Shown piece by piece: positions 36,235 to 44,787 of a DNA stretch of 64,000 bases (its first letter is position 1; the number at the start of each line of letters is the position of its first letter). The notes beneath the pieces were generated by a model that had not been told where the DNA came from, ran no database searches, and was given only the letters and a program-made list of their open reading frames with translations. Source of the stretch: Brumimicrobium ulvae (GTDB lineage: Bacteria > Bacteroidota > Bacteroidia > Flavobacteriales_D > Crocinitomicaceae); NCBI RefSeq assembly GCF_947504225.1, contig NZ_CANNGT010000012.1, forward strand, positions 62,001 through 126,000, read 5' to 3'. A program made the position numbers and the translations under genes.

Positions 36235-37425
36235 CTACACTTTTCTGTCTTTTCCTACACCAATACCCATAATAAGCTTGATTATTGCAACGCCAATTAA
36301 TAAAGTCAATGCATAATCCCAAACTTCTGTCAAGTCAAAAATCACTCCTGCAATAAATAGTCCTGTTGCGGCGATCAAATATCCTATAGACTGCACAATT
36401 CCAGAGAGTTCAGCGGCTGTTTCTGCATCTCCAGAGCGCAAAACAATGAGCAACAAAGCCAAACCAAATGTTCCTCCGAGCACCATTCCATTCAATCCCA
36501 CCCAAAGTTCAATCCAACCCATCTGTGGAATGAGTAATCCGATTAATGAAAGTACTTCTAGAGCAACGAGAACAGAAATCACCAATCGTTGATCTTTTCT
36601 TGAACCTGCCCAAATAGGAATTAAAATTGCTCCTGCAATTCCTGTAGCTTGAGACAAAGACAGCATCCATCCAGCATAAGTTGGGTCGTAGCCTCTATCG
36701 ATAAGGATTTCTGGAAGCCAAGCAAGAATAAGATAAAAAGCGAAAGACTGTAATCCCATATATAATGCGAGTCTCCATACCAACAACGAGCCGCTTAGTT
36801 TCTTCATGGCATCTGCAAAACTCCTGCGTGGTGGAGTACGATTGATGCGTTTCACGTTGGGGATCCATATCATGAGCGCCAAAATTGCAAGAACAGACCA
36901 AATGGCCAGGGAGCCTTTCCATCCAAGGTTGAGTTGGTTGGCTAAAGGAAAACTTAGTCCAGCAGCAACTGCAGCACCTAATGACATAATTCCAGAGTAT
37001 AAGCTGGTCACCAAACCAGCTTTGTGTGGAAAGTTTCGTTTAATAAGTGCAGGGATAAGTACATTTCCAAAAGCAATTGCAATTCCCAGAAGGATGGTTC
37101 CAAAATACAGTGCGAAAATGCCACCCAAAGAACGGATAAGGATACCGAAGGTCAATAATACCAGTGCCCCTAAAAGTGTATTCCCTATTCCAAATCGCTT
37201 TGTAAACAAAGGAGTTATGGTGGAAATAACACCAAAAGCAATGAGCGGTAAGGTAGTGAGTAGTCCCAACATTGCTTCAGAAACGCCAATGTCTTGACGA
37301 ATCATGTCGACCAATGGACCAATGCTTGATAGTGCAGGCCTCAGGTTTATTGCGACAAATAAAATACCTATCAGCAGCAGAATGCGTGAAGATTTGTTTA
37401 ATCCGTTTTCGTCTAATTTTTCCAT
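36235..37425 (-). CDS. MFS transporter, CynX/NimT family
   Basis: A 396-residue protein with twelve predicted helices. The N-terminus IGILFVAINLRPALSSIGPL and TTLPLIAFGVISTITPLFTKRFG are typical of the CynX/NimT (cyanate / 2-nitroimidazole) group of major facilitator proteins. It probably exports or imports a small anionic compound; the substrate cannot be read from sequence. The ATG is supported by length and by the remnant copy at 38473-38575, where the same codon has become ACG. The 5' 103 bp are duplicated there. Confidence 0.88.
   Translation of the reverse strand: MEKLDENGLNKSSRILLLIGILFVAINLRPALSSIGPLVDMIRQDIGVSEAMLGLLTTLPLIAFGVISTITPLFTKRFGIGNTLLGALVLLTFGILIRSLGGIFALYFGTILLGIAIAFGNVLIPALIKRNFPHKAGLVTSLYSGIMSLGAAVAAGLSFPLANQLNLGWKGSLAIWSVLAILALMIWIPNVKRINRTPPRRSFADAMKKLSGSLLVWRLALYMGLQSFAFYLILAWLPEILIDRGYDPTYAGWMLSLSQATGIAGAILIPIWAGSRKDQRLVISVLVALEVLSLIGLLIPQMGWIELWVGLNGMVLGGTFGLALLLIVLRSGDAETAAELSGIVQSIGYLIAATGLFIAGVIFDLTEVWDYALTLLIGVAIIKLIMGIGVGKDRKV
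37321..37423. repeat. 103-bp direct repeat, intact copy (5' end of MFS gene)
   Basis: Aligned to 38473-38575 without gaps at a fixed offset of 1152 bp, this shows four mismatches in 103 bases. It covers roughly the first 34 codons of the MFS gene. Confidence 0.93.
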
Positions 37426-37567
37426 TTGAAATTATTGAAAAGGTAAAAGTAGGGCTTTAAGTTGGAGTAAACAGTAGATTATCTGAAATAGCTTTCGCTA
37501 ATTGATTGCGGATTTTATATCTTTATGATTAATTGAAACATTCGAATGAATAACCCTCTTTAAATTA

Positions 37568-38413
37568 ATGAAAGAAAACCCCTTTAGTAATTCAGAAATA
37601 AAAAAGAATACCGACTATCTAACTCCATTATTTGAAAATATTGAGAAAGCTTATGTTGATCAGTTAGTCTTGACTTTTCGTATTGTAGAGCCAAAGACAA
37701 GTGGTTTTGTAATCAAAGTTGGTGGGTTATTTGCCTTTTTATTGTATAAGGACATTGGTTGGAAGTATAGCAATTTAGATGTTTGGAGAGATATTTCTGA
37801 AACATTTATTGGAGTTTATTTCAAAGGTAAAATTAAAGTATTCGACAAAGAGAGACGGTCAATATTTGTTGAAGCAAAAGAGAAGGCTATTCAACTACCT
37901 AAACTAGGGAAAGGAAGATTTTATAAATGTGTAATTTGCAACATCACAGACTATGGTGCTTTTGTAGATTTAGGGGTGCATTTTAAATGGAGATACGGTT
38001 CTATTTTTGGATTGATTCACAAATCTAGTATGTATGACCCTCTAGATATTGAAAAGTGGAAAGCTGGAGACTTAAGCAATGTCTTATTTCACGGTTATGA
38101 CGAAAAAGAACGACTTATTTTAGGAGACATTTATTCCCGGCCTACTATTCTTCAAGAAGAAATTGCTCCAATACTAGACGAGATTCACCTGATTAACGTT
38201 AAAGTTGACGACCAAGGGAGGTATTCATTTAGTCTTTTTGATAAATATGCGGTAAGTATTCCTATTCAGAAAGCAATTTATCCGTCTACAAGAAGAGTAA
38301 TCAGGTCTTATTTGAAAGAGTTAAAGGATGGAGATTTAATTTATTGTAAATTACTCAAAGTAAATATGAAAAAGAATAAGATTATTGCAAGATTGCATGT
38401 TTCTGAAATCTAA
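37568..38413 (+). CDS. S1-like RNA-binding domain protein, orphan
   Basis: A 281-residue protein. Residues 116-160 (GRFYKCVICNITDYGAFVDLG ... FGLIHKSSM in pieces) match the S1 oligonucleotide-binding fold, where YGAFVDLG and GLIHKS are the core strands. Two further S1-like stretches are weaker (LVLTFRIVEPKTSGFVIKVGGLFAFL; GDLIYCKLLKVNMKKNKII). This suggests an RNA-binding protein, but no nuclease or ribosomal partner domain is present. The gene lies between the MFS gene and a duplicated fragment of that gene, on the opposite strand, so it probably arrived by insertion or duplication. Confidence 0.65.
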   Translation: MKENPFSNSEIKKNTDYLTPLFENIEKAYVDQLVLTFRIVEPKTSGFVIKVGGLFAFLLYKDIGWKYSNLDVWRDISETFIGVYFKGKIKVFDKERRSIFVEAKEKAIQLPKLGKGRFYKCVICNITDYGAFVDLGVHFKWRYGSIFGLIHKSSMYDPLDIEKWKAGDLSNVLFHGYDEKERLILGDIYSRPTILQEEIAPILDEIHLINVKVDDQGRYSFSLFDKYAVSIPIQKAIYPSTRRVIRSYLKELKDGDLIYCKLLKVNMKKNKIIARLHVSEI

Positions 38414-38472
38414 CTTTTAAAGCAGGGAAATGTGACTCCAATCACAATTCAAATTATACCTTGAAATTGACT

Positions 38473-38575
38473 AATGCTAGATAGTGCAGGCCTCAGATTT
38501 ACTGCGACAAATAAAATACCTATCAGCAGTAGAATGCGTGAAGATTTGTTTAATCCGTTTTCGTCTAATTTTTCC
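38473..38575 (-). pseudogene. remnant of MFS transporter gene 5' end
   Basis: Bases correspond one to one with 37321-37423, with four substitutions. The would-be start codon reads ACG, not ATG, and the match stops after about 34 codons, so it cannot make the transporter. A perfect minus-strand -7 element TACTTTTG survives at 38594-38601, whereas the intact gene has TACTTTTA at the matching place. A 7-bp inverted repeat GTTGTCT/AGACAAC (38576-38594) lies between. The rest of the 38414-38784 gap holds no gene. Confidence 0.88.
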
Positions 38576-38784
38576 GTTGTCTGTTATAGACAACAAAAGT
38601 AAGTTTTTGTTTTGAAGGCAGAGAGATATATTATTTTCTGAAAAATTGGCTTTTTCATTTCGTTGCTTAATTGACCGAAGTTCACATACTGTAAACCTTA
38701 GGACTGCAGAAGTTTTTTTCTTTTTAATTGTTTTTTCTTTTTGGGATATAGGTAAAAAAAAATGAATAAAAAAACCTCAAAATC

Positions 38785-38813
38785 TTGATTCTCTTGAGAA
38801 TGTCGTACCTTTG
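38785..38813 (+). promoter_or_regulatory. promoter of DEAD-box helicase gene with palindromic spacer
   Basis: TTG (38785-38787), 18-bp spacer, and TACCTTTG (38806-38813), a perfect -7 element. The spacer carries ATTCTC-TT-GAGAAT (38788-38801), a 14-bp inverted repeat that could be an operator. Confidence 0.65.
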
Positions 38814-38835
38814 CACTCAAATTTTAAATAAAAGT

Positions 38836-40584
38836 ATGACCTTTAACGATTTAGGGCTGAGAAGCCAAGTGGTCAAAGCTGTTACAGACATGGGGTTTGA
38901 ACAGCCAACGCCAATCCAGCAGGAAGCTATACCACATTTACTCAAGTCTAAGAGTGATTTTGTAGGATTAGCACAGACTGGAACAGGGAAAACTGCCGCT
39001 TTTGGATTACCATTAGTGAACAGAATTACAGAAAGCCGAAAATACCCAACAGGCTTAATTATTTGTCCGACACGGGAGTTATGTTTGCAGATTGCAAAAG
39101 ACGTACAGAACTATTCTAAGTACGAAAAAGCCTCGACAGTAGAAGCCGTTTACGGTGGAGCTGACATTCAACGTCAAATCAAAAACATTAAAAGAGGAGT
39201 TTCTATTATTGTAGCAACTCCAGGACGTTTAGTGGATTTGATTAAGCGTAAAGCCATTCAACTGAATGAAGTTGAAGTAGTAGTGCTTGACGAGGCAGAC
39301 GAAATGCTAAACATGGGATTCAAAGAAGATTTGGATTTCATCTTAAGCGCAACGCCAGAAGAAAAAAGTACGTGGTTGTTTTCTGCAACAATGCCAAAAG
39401 AAGTGGCAAGAATTGGGAAAACGTATATGACTGACCCACTAGAGGTGAGCATAGGAAATAAAAATGAAGGTAATGCCAACATTGACCACATTTATTTTTC
39501 AGTGAAAGAAAGAGATCGTTACGCTGCATTGAAGCGTTTAATTGATTTCAATCCGAAAATCTTTGGACTTGTTTTTTGCCGTACACGTAGAGAAACTCAG
39601 CAAGTTGCTGAAAAACTCGGAAAAGAAGGGTACAGCGCAGAAGCATTACACGGAGATTTATCACAAGCACAACGTGATCGAGTAATGAACTTATTCCGTA
39701 ACAGAAGCATTCAGTTGCTTGTAGCTACGGATGTTGCCGCGCGTGGAATTGATGTTGATGATATTACTCATGTAATCAACTACAATTTGCCAGATGAGGT
39801 AGAAAACTATACGCACCGTAGTGGACGTACAGCACGTGCTGGAAATACAGGAGAATCTCTTGTGTTGATTAACACACGTGAAAAATATAAGATCAATCAA
39901 ATCGAAAAGATTATTGGTCAAAAGTTTACCGCAGCTGAAATTCCTGGACCTGAAGCAATTTGTGCCGTTCAATTGGAGTCAATGATTGACAAAGTGAAAG
40001 CAACAAAAGTAAACGAAGAAGAAATTGCTCCTTTTATTCCACATATCCTTGCAGATTTGGAAGGTTTATCAAAAGAAGAAGTGATTAAGAAATTCGTTTC
40101 TGCAGAGTTTAACCGTTTCTTAGATTATTATAAGAAAGCGGGTGACCTTAACGCAAAAGCTTCTGATCGAGGTGGAGATGACAGAGGACGAGATAGAGGT
40201 AGAAGAAGAGATAGAGGTAGAACGGATGAGAACAAACAACGTTTCTTTGTTTCTTTAGGTGAGAAGGATGGATTGAATCCGGGTGGATTGTTACGTGTAA
40301 TTTGCGATGCTACTGGATTAAAGTCAGATACCATTGGTAGAATTGATATTATGCCAGCGTTTTCATTCTTTGATGCTGATAAAGCAGATACGGATAAAAT
40401 ACTAGCTCAAGTTCATGGCGCAGATTTCGAAGGTAAAAGCATGAATATTGAAAAAACTGCAGATAAGTCCAAAGGAGGTAGAAGTCGTGGTGGAAGCCGT
40501 GGTGGAAGTCGCTCGGGTGGAGACAGAAGAAGCGGAGGAAGAGGCCGAAGCGGAAGTCGCTCTGGAAGTTCAAGAAGAAGATAA
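38836..40584 (+). CDS. DEAD-box RNA helicase, DbpA/CshA-like with RGG tail
   Basis: A 582-residue helicase. Q motif PTPIQQEAI, Walker A AQTGTGKT, DEAD in VLDEADEML, SAT in FSATM, and HRSGRTARAG of motif VI. A C-terminal DbpA-type RNA-binding domain (RFFVSLGEKDGLNPGGLLRV, GRIDIMPAFSFFD) follows, then an Arg/Gly/Ser-rich tail. Such enzymes unwind rRNA or mRNA in ribosome assembly and cold adaptation; DbpA-type domains bind 23S rRNA. ATG at 38836 fits MTFNDLGL; an upstream in-frame TTG at 38785 is the -33 promoter element. Confidence 0.93.
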   Translation: MTFNDLGLRSQVVKAVTDMGFEQPTPIQQEAIPHLLKSKSDFVGLAQTGTGKTAAFGLPLVNRITESRKYPTGLIICPTRELCLQIAKDVQNYSKYEKASTVEAVYGGADIQRQIKNIKRGVSIIVATPGRLVDLIKRKAIQLNEVEVVVLDEADEMLNMGFKEDLDFILSATPEEKSTWLFSATMPKEVARIGKTYMTDPLEVSIGNKNEGNANIDHIYFSVKERDRYAALKRLIDFNPKIFGLVFCRTRRETQQVAEKLGKEGYSAEALHGDLSQAQRDRVMNLFRNRSIQLLVATDVAARGIDVDDITHVINYNLPDEVENYTHRSGRTARAGNTGESLVLINTREKYKINQIEKIIGQKFTAAEIPGPEAICAVQLESMIDKVKATKVNEEEIAPFIPHILADLEGLSKEEVIKKFVSAEFNRFLDYYKKAGDLNAKASDRGGDDRGRDRGRRRDRGRTDENKQRFFVSLGEKDGLNPGGLLRVICDATGLKSDTIGRIDIMPAFSFFDADKADTDKILAQVHGADFEGKSMNIEKTADKSKGGRSRGGSRGGSRSGGDRRSGGRGRSGSRSGSSRRR

Positions 40585-40616
40585 TAAAATTACACTAAAA
40601 CCCAGATAAATAAAAA

Positions 40617-42416
40617 ATGGAAATTAGAAATATAGCGATTATTGCACACGTTGACCATGGGAAAACGACCTTGGTTGACCGCATAATCGAAGCAGGAGAG
40701 TCATTTAGCGAGAGAGATCGTGAAAATGCAGGTGAATTGATGATGGATAATAACGACCAAGAAAGAGAGAGAGGAATTACCATCGTATCAAAAAACGTTT
40801 CTGTAAATTATAAAGGAACAAAAATTAACATCATTGATACTCCTGGTCACGCCGATTTTGGTGGAGAGGTAGAACGTGTATTGAACATGGCTGATGGTGT
40901 ATGCTTGTTGGTTGATGCTTTTGAAGGCCCTATGCCACAAACACGTTTCGTATTGCAAAAAGCACTTCAAATGGGATTGAAACCATTGGTAGTGGTAAAC
41001 AAAGTCGATAAAGATAATTGTACTCCTGATGAGGTGCATGAAAAAGTTTTCGACTTGATGTTTGAGCTTGAGGCCAATGAAGACCAACTAGATTTTGAAA
41101 CTGTTTATGGTTCTGCTAAGAACAAGTGGATGTCTAAAGATTGGAAAAAACAAACCGATACGATTGAACCACTTTTGGATACCATCTTAGAATATTTTCC
41201 TCCAGTGAAGATTGAAGAAGGAAATACGCAAATGTTGATTACTTCATTAGACTTTTCTTCTTTTGTTGGACGTATCGCAATTGGACGTTTACAAAGAGGA
41301 GAGGTAAGACCGGGAATGCCAATTATTCTTGCTAAACGTGATGGTACCCAAGAAAAACACCGCATTAAAGATGTGTTTGTTTATGAAGGAACGGAACGTA
41401 TTAAGGTTGATAACGTTCAGCCTGGTGATATTTGTGCCGTAACTGGAATTGAAGGGTTTGATATTGGAGATTCTATTTGTGATGCTGAAAATCCTGAACC
41501 ATTAGAAACCATCACTATTGATGAGCCAACAATGAGCATGATGTTCTCTATTAACGATTCTCCTTTCTTCGGACAAGAAGGAAAGTTTGTGACTTCGCGT
41601 CATATTCAAGAACGTTTAACTAAAGAACTTGAGAAAAACTTAGCATTACGTGTTCAACCAACTGAAAAAGCCGATAAATGGTTAGTCTATGGAAGAGGGG
41701 TAATGCACTTGGCTGTTTTGGTTGAAACGATGCGCCGTGAAGGTTATGAATTACAAGTAGGGCAACCACAAGTAATCATCAAGGAAATTGACGGAAAGAA
41801 ACATGAGCCAATTGAAGAATTAACTATTGATTTGCCAGAACAGCACTCTGGAACAGCTGTTGAAGCAGTTTCTAGACGTAAAGGAGAAATGACCAATATG
41901 GTTGCCAAAGGCGACCGAATGGTGATAGACTTTATCGTGCCTTCAAGAGGTATTATTGGTTTGCGTAATTATTTGTTAACGCAAACTGCGGGTGAGGCTA
42001 TTATGAATCATAGATTTATTGAGTTCCAACCCTACAAAGGAGAAATTCCTGGACGTCAAAATGGTTCGTTAATTTCTATGGAGAAAGGTTTAGCAATTCC
42101 TTATTCTTTAAATAACTTACAAGATAGAGGGAAATTCTTCGTTGATCCTAACGAATCAATTTATGGCGGTCAAGTAATCGGAGAAAACTCTAGACAAGGA
42201 GATTTGGTAATTAACGTTACGAAAACCAAGAAAATGTCTAACATGCGTTCTTCAGGAGCTGATGACAAGGTAAGTATTGCACCAGCGATTAAAATGTCTT
42301 TGGAGGAAAGTTTAGAGTACATTCAATCTGATGAATACGTTGAAGTAACACCAGAATCTTTGAGAATCCGTAAGATTCTTTTGGATGAGAATGCACGTAA
42401 AAGAGCAGGAAAATAG
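40617..42416 (+). CDS. typA: translational GTPase TypA/BipA
   Basis: A 599-residue GTPase with [11 protein letters not shown] (G1), ERGITI (G2), [11 protein letters not shown] (G3) and NKVDKDN (G4), followed by beta-barrel, EF-G-like domains and the TypA-specific C-terminus ([16 protein letters not shown] and [12 protein letters not shown]). It binds the ribosome like EF-G and supports 50S assembly and stress growth. Length is standard. It starts 32 bp after the helicase stop with no terminator between, so both ribosome-linked genes may share a transcript. Confidence 0.97.
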   Translation: MEIRNIAIIAHVDHGKTTLVDRIIEAGESFSERDRENAGELMMDNNDQERERGITIVSKNVSVNYKGTKINIIDTPGHADFGGEVERVLNMADGVCLLVDAFEGPMPQTRFVLQKALQMGLKPLVVVNKVDKDNCTPDEVHEKVFDLMFELEANEDQLDFETVYGSAKNKWMSKDWKKQTDTIEPLLDTILEYFPPVKIEEGNTQMLITSLDFSSFVGRIAIGRLQRGEVRPGMPIILAKRDGTQEKHRIKDVFVYEGTERIKVDNVQPGDICAVTGIEGFDIGDSICDAENPEPLETITIDEPTMSMMFSINDSPFFGQEGKFVTSRHIQERLTKELEKNLALRVQPTEKADKWLVYGRGVMHLAVLVETMRREGYELQVGQPQVIIKEIDGKKHEPIEELTIDLPEQHSGTAVEAVSRRKGEMTNMVAKGDRMVIDFIVPSRGIIGLRNYLLTQTAGEAIMNHRFIEFQPYKGEIPGRQNGSLISMEKGLAIPYSLNNLQDRGKFFVDPNESIYGGQVIGENSRQGDLVINVTKTKKMSNMRSSGADDKVSIAPAIKMSLEESLEYIQSDEYVEVTPESLRIRKILLDENARKRAGK

Positions 42417-42507
42417 TCTATGACAAAAACTACTTAAATACGTCGTTATGCTTGTCTTTAAGTTTTTTTGACAAAAACTAAAATTTAGCCGAAATATTTA
42501 ATTTAGG

Positions 42508-42545
42508 AAAAGGCGATTATCGAAAGGTAGTCGTCTTTTTTTTAT
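42508..42545 (+). terminator. intrinsic terminator of typA
   Basis: AAAAGGCGATTA (42508-42519) pairs with TAGTCGTCTTTT (42528-42539) over 12 bp with two wobbles, followed by more T. Confidence 0.85.
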
Positions 42546-42637
42546 CTCAGGGAATACCCTATATTTTTATTGTTCCCCAACGGTTGATGTTGTTCATACG
42601 TTTACGTAAATGATTTAAACATTTTAACTTTATTATC

Positions 42638-42958
42638 ATGAGAAGAAAGGCATACATAAAAATGTTAGGAGGGCTAATAAGTTTAGGTTTTTTTTATTCT
42701 TGCGAATGCGACAGAAAGGTTTCTGGTACTGTTTTAGATATGGCTACTCAACTTCCAATCGACAGTGTATTGGTCAAGGGGGTCGAAAGTGTTTATTATG
42801 AATACTACACCGGTTCCTCAGGGAAATATTTTATGACTACTGGAATGACGGATGCAGTTGGTGGTTGTCCTGATATAAAAATATCATTTTCTAAAGAAGG
42901 ATATCATGAAGAAACATTGGTGAATCCTGAAGGGAAGGTATTTTTGAAAGCTAAATAA
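42638..42958 (+). CDS. small lipoprotein with carboxypeptidase-regulatory-like fold
   Basis: A 106-residue protein: hydrophobic leader MLGGLISLGFFYSC giving a lipobox, then RKVSGTVLDMATQLPIDSVLVKG, GSSGKYFMTTG and ISFSKEGYHEETL. This is the pattern of a carboxypeptidase-regulatory-like (transthyretin-type) domain, here standing alone on a membrane anchor. Function unknown. It is a single gene between typA and folD. Confidence 0.65.
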   Translation: MRRKAYIKMLGGLISLGFFYSCECDRKVSGTVLDMATQLPIDSVLVKGVESVYYEYYTGSSGKYFMTTGMTDAVGGCPDIKISFSKEGYHEETLVNPEGKVFLKAK

Positions 42959-43014
42959 CTCAGCTGTCAATTCGTAATTCGTTATTGAATTATCCGTAAT
43001 TGTCTTTTTAATCT

Positions 43015-43022
43015 TATTTTTG
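43015..43022 (+). promoter_or_regulatory. -7 element before folD
   Basis: TATTTTTG matches TAnnTTTG, 16 bp before the ATG. The -33 element is unclear. Confidence 0.45.
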
Positions 43023-43038
43023 CAAAAACTTATTCGTC

Positions 43039-43917
43039 ATGCAGATTTTAGATGGTAAAGAAACTTCAAAAGCGATTCGTCAAGAGTTAGCAGAAGCAGT
43101 TGAAGCAAGAAAAGCAAAAGGTCAGAAAATTCCACATTTAGCAGCAGTTTTAGTTGGAAATGATGGTGGTTCACTCACTTATGTTGGTGCGAAAGTTAGA
43201 GCCTGTAAAGAGATAGGATTCGAAAGCTCTTTGTTTCACCTAGAAGATACCATCACTGAAGAAGCTTTGTTGGCTAAGGTGCATGAACTCAATAACGATG
43301 ATGAAATTGATGGATTTATCGTGCAGTTACCATTGCCAAAACACATTGACGAAAAGAAAATTACTTTAGCAATTGATCCTAAAAAAGATGTCGACGGTTT
43401 TCACCCTACGAATTTAGGAAATATGGTGTTGAATCTGCCTGGATTCTTGCCCGCCACTCCAGCTGGAATGTTAGAGCTTTTTAAAAGATACAACGTTGAA
43501 ACTTCCGGAAAACATTGTGTTGTAATTGGTCGTTCGCATATTGTAGGTTCTCCAATGAGCATCTTAATGGCAAGAAGTGCATATCCTGGGAACTCAACAG
43601 TGACCATTACGCATTCAAGAACTAAAAACTTGAAAGAAATTACCCTGCAAGCAGATATTATTATTTCTGCAATTGGAAAACCTAATTTCCTTACTGCCGA
43701 TATGGTAAAAGAAGGTGTTGTGGTGATGGATGTTGGAATTACACGTCTTGAAGATCCTTCAAAGAAAAGCGGTTATAGAATCGTGGGTGATGTAGATTTC
43801 GAAAGTGTTTCAGAAAAAGCTTCTTTCATTACACCAGTTCCGGGTGGAGTAGGGCCTATGACGATTGTTTCTTTGATGATGAATACATTGAAGGCAATGG
43901 AGTTAAATCATAAATGA
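43039..43917 (+). CDS. folD: methylenetetrahydrofolate dehydrogenase / cyclohydrolase
   Basis: A 292-residue bifunctional enzyme. Hallmarks are [17 protein letters not shown] (YxxxK-type active site), [27 protein letters not shown], the NADP fold [17 protein letters not shown], and [12 protein letters not shown]. It interconverts 5,10-methylene-, methenyl- and 10-formyl-tetrahydrofolate in one-carbon metabolism in the cytoplasm. Length is typical. It is monocistronic as far as the sequence shows. Confidence 0.97.
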   Translation: MQILDGKETSKAIRQELAEAVEARKAKGQKIPHLAAVLVGNDGGSLTYVGAKVRACKEIGFESSLFHLEDTITEEALLAKVHELNNDDEIDGFIVQLPLPKHIDEKKITLAIDPKKDVDGFHPTNLGNMVLNLPGFLPATPAGMLELFKRYNVETSGKHCVVIGRSHIVGSPMSILMARSAYPGNSTVTITHSRTKNLKEITLQADIIISAIGKPNFLTADMVKEGVVVMDVGITRLEDPSKKSGYRIVGDVDFESVSEKASFITPVPGGVGPMTIVSLMMNTLKAMELNHK

Positions 43918-44361
43918 TTTACAGGATAGAGTAAGGACCTTGGGGTAACCTCGACTGATGTTTTTATGTGTTGAATAGTTTTAGCTATCACTAAAGCAGA
44001 TGTTCTCCCATGAAAAATATTTATCTTAGAACAATATGATTGTAGGAAATTCGCCAGGACATGAAGCGTTAAATTGTAAGATCTGAGCTCAATATAATTG
44101 CAGGTATAAAGCAATTAAGCTTTCTCTTTTAGTTTTTAGGCGATTTATAAACGTTTATCAGCGTCTTTAAGATAATTTTTAAATCATTCGCTGTTAAATT
44201 ATTCACTAAATGTTAAAACTCCTCAGGACTTATCTTGTTGATATACAATGAGGTGTGTTTGATTTTATTCTAAGCTCTTTGTTTTTAGTAAGTTTATCAC
44301 TAGATTTAGGGCAACCTTTATCCATCAACAGCGTTTAAAGGATAACTATTACTATTCAATT
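43918..44361. other. 444-base gap without a recognised gene
   Basis: No supported coding region is present; a 68-codon minus frame has no family features. One perfect 12-bp palindrome, ATAAACGTTTAT, lies at 44147-44158 and could be an operator for the downstream gene. No terminator for folD is obvious. Confidence 0.5.
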
Positions 44362-44751
44362 ATGAGACTACTATCTTATTCTACGAAGCTATACGCATTC
44401 ATTTTCTTGCTCATCCCGTTTTTTTCGGCAGGACAAATAGAGACATCACTTGTTGGTGAATACACTGTTTCCAATGGAGGACCTGTCGATAGATTTGTTA
44501 TTTCATCAGAAAAAGTAGAAGCTTTTGCAAATACTGAATTGGCGGAAAAATACTTCTTTTATGCTCAAGAAGAGCAAACTTATATTTTAGAACAAGTCAA
44601 ACTTAATGTGGAGTCAATTGATCCAACAATCAATAAAGATAGAAAATTAATACGTGTTAATCTGACTGAATTATCTCCTGGTGTTATGCAGGTTGATATT
44701 CATCGTCCTAATGGTACAACTCAAGAGCTTACCATGACCAGGAACGAATAA
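44362..44751 (+). CDS. small exported protein, unknown function
   Basis: A 129-residue protein with a signal peptide (LYAFIFLLIPFFSAGQ). The body (VGEYTVSNGGPVDRFVISSEKVEAF, RVNLTELSPGVMQVDIHRPNG) is beta-rich and small. No family is recognised. The gene lies 36 bp upstream of the large lectin-bearing T9SS type-B protein on the same strand, so it may be co-expressed and could assist it (inference). Confidence 0.65.
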   Translation: MRLLSYSTKLYAFIFLLIPFFSAGQIETSLVGEYTVSNGGPVDRFVISSEKVEAFANTELAEKYFFYAQEEQTYILEQVKLNVESIDPTINKDRKLIRVNLTELSPGVMQVDIHRPNGTTQELTMTRNE

Positions 44752-44787
44752 AAGCAAGATGAACAACGACACTACAAAACTACAACT

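Noticed and set aside
36806-37297. 163-codon plus-strand frame opposite the MFS gene
   Set aside because: It is the antisense shadow of a clear transporter gene; low-complexity, no family features.
38785-38835. TTG start for the helicase
   Set aside because: The TTG is the -33 promoter element; homologous sequence begins at MTFNDLGL (ATG at 38836).
43908-44114. 68-codon minus-strand frame after folD
   Set aside because: It overlaps the folD end, has no signal or domain, and its composition looks random.
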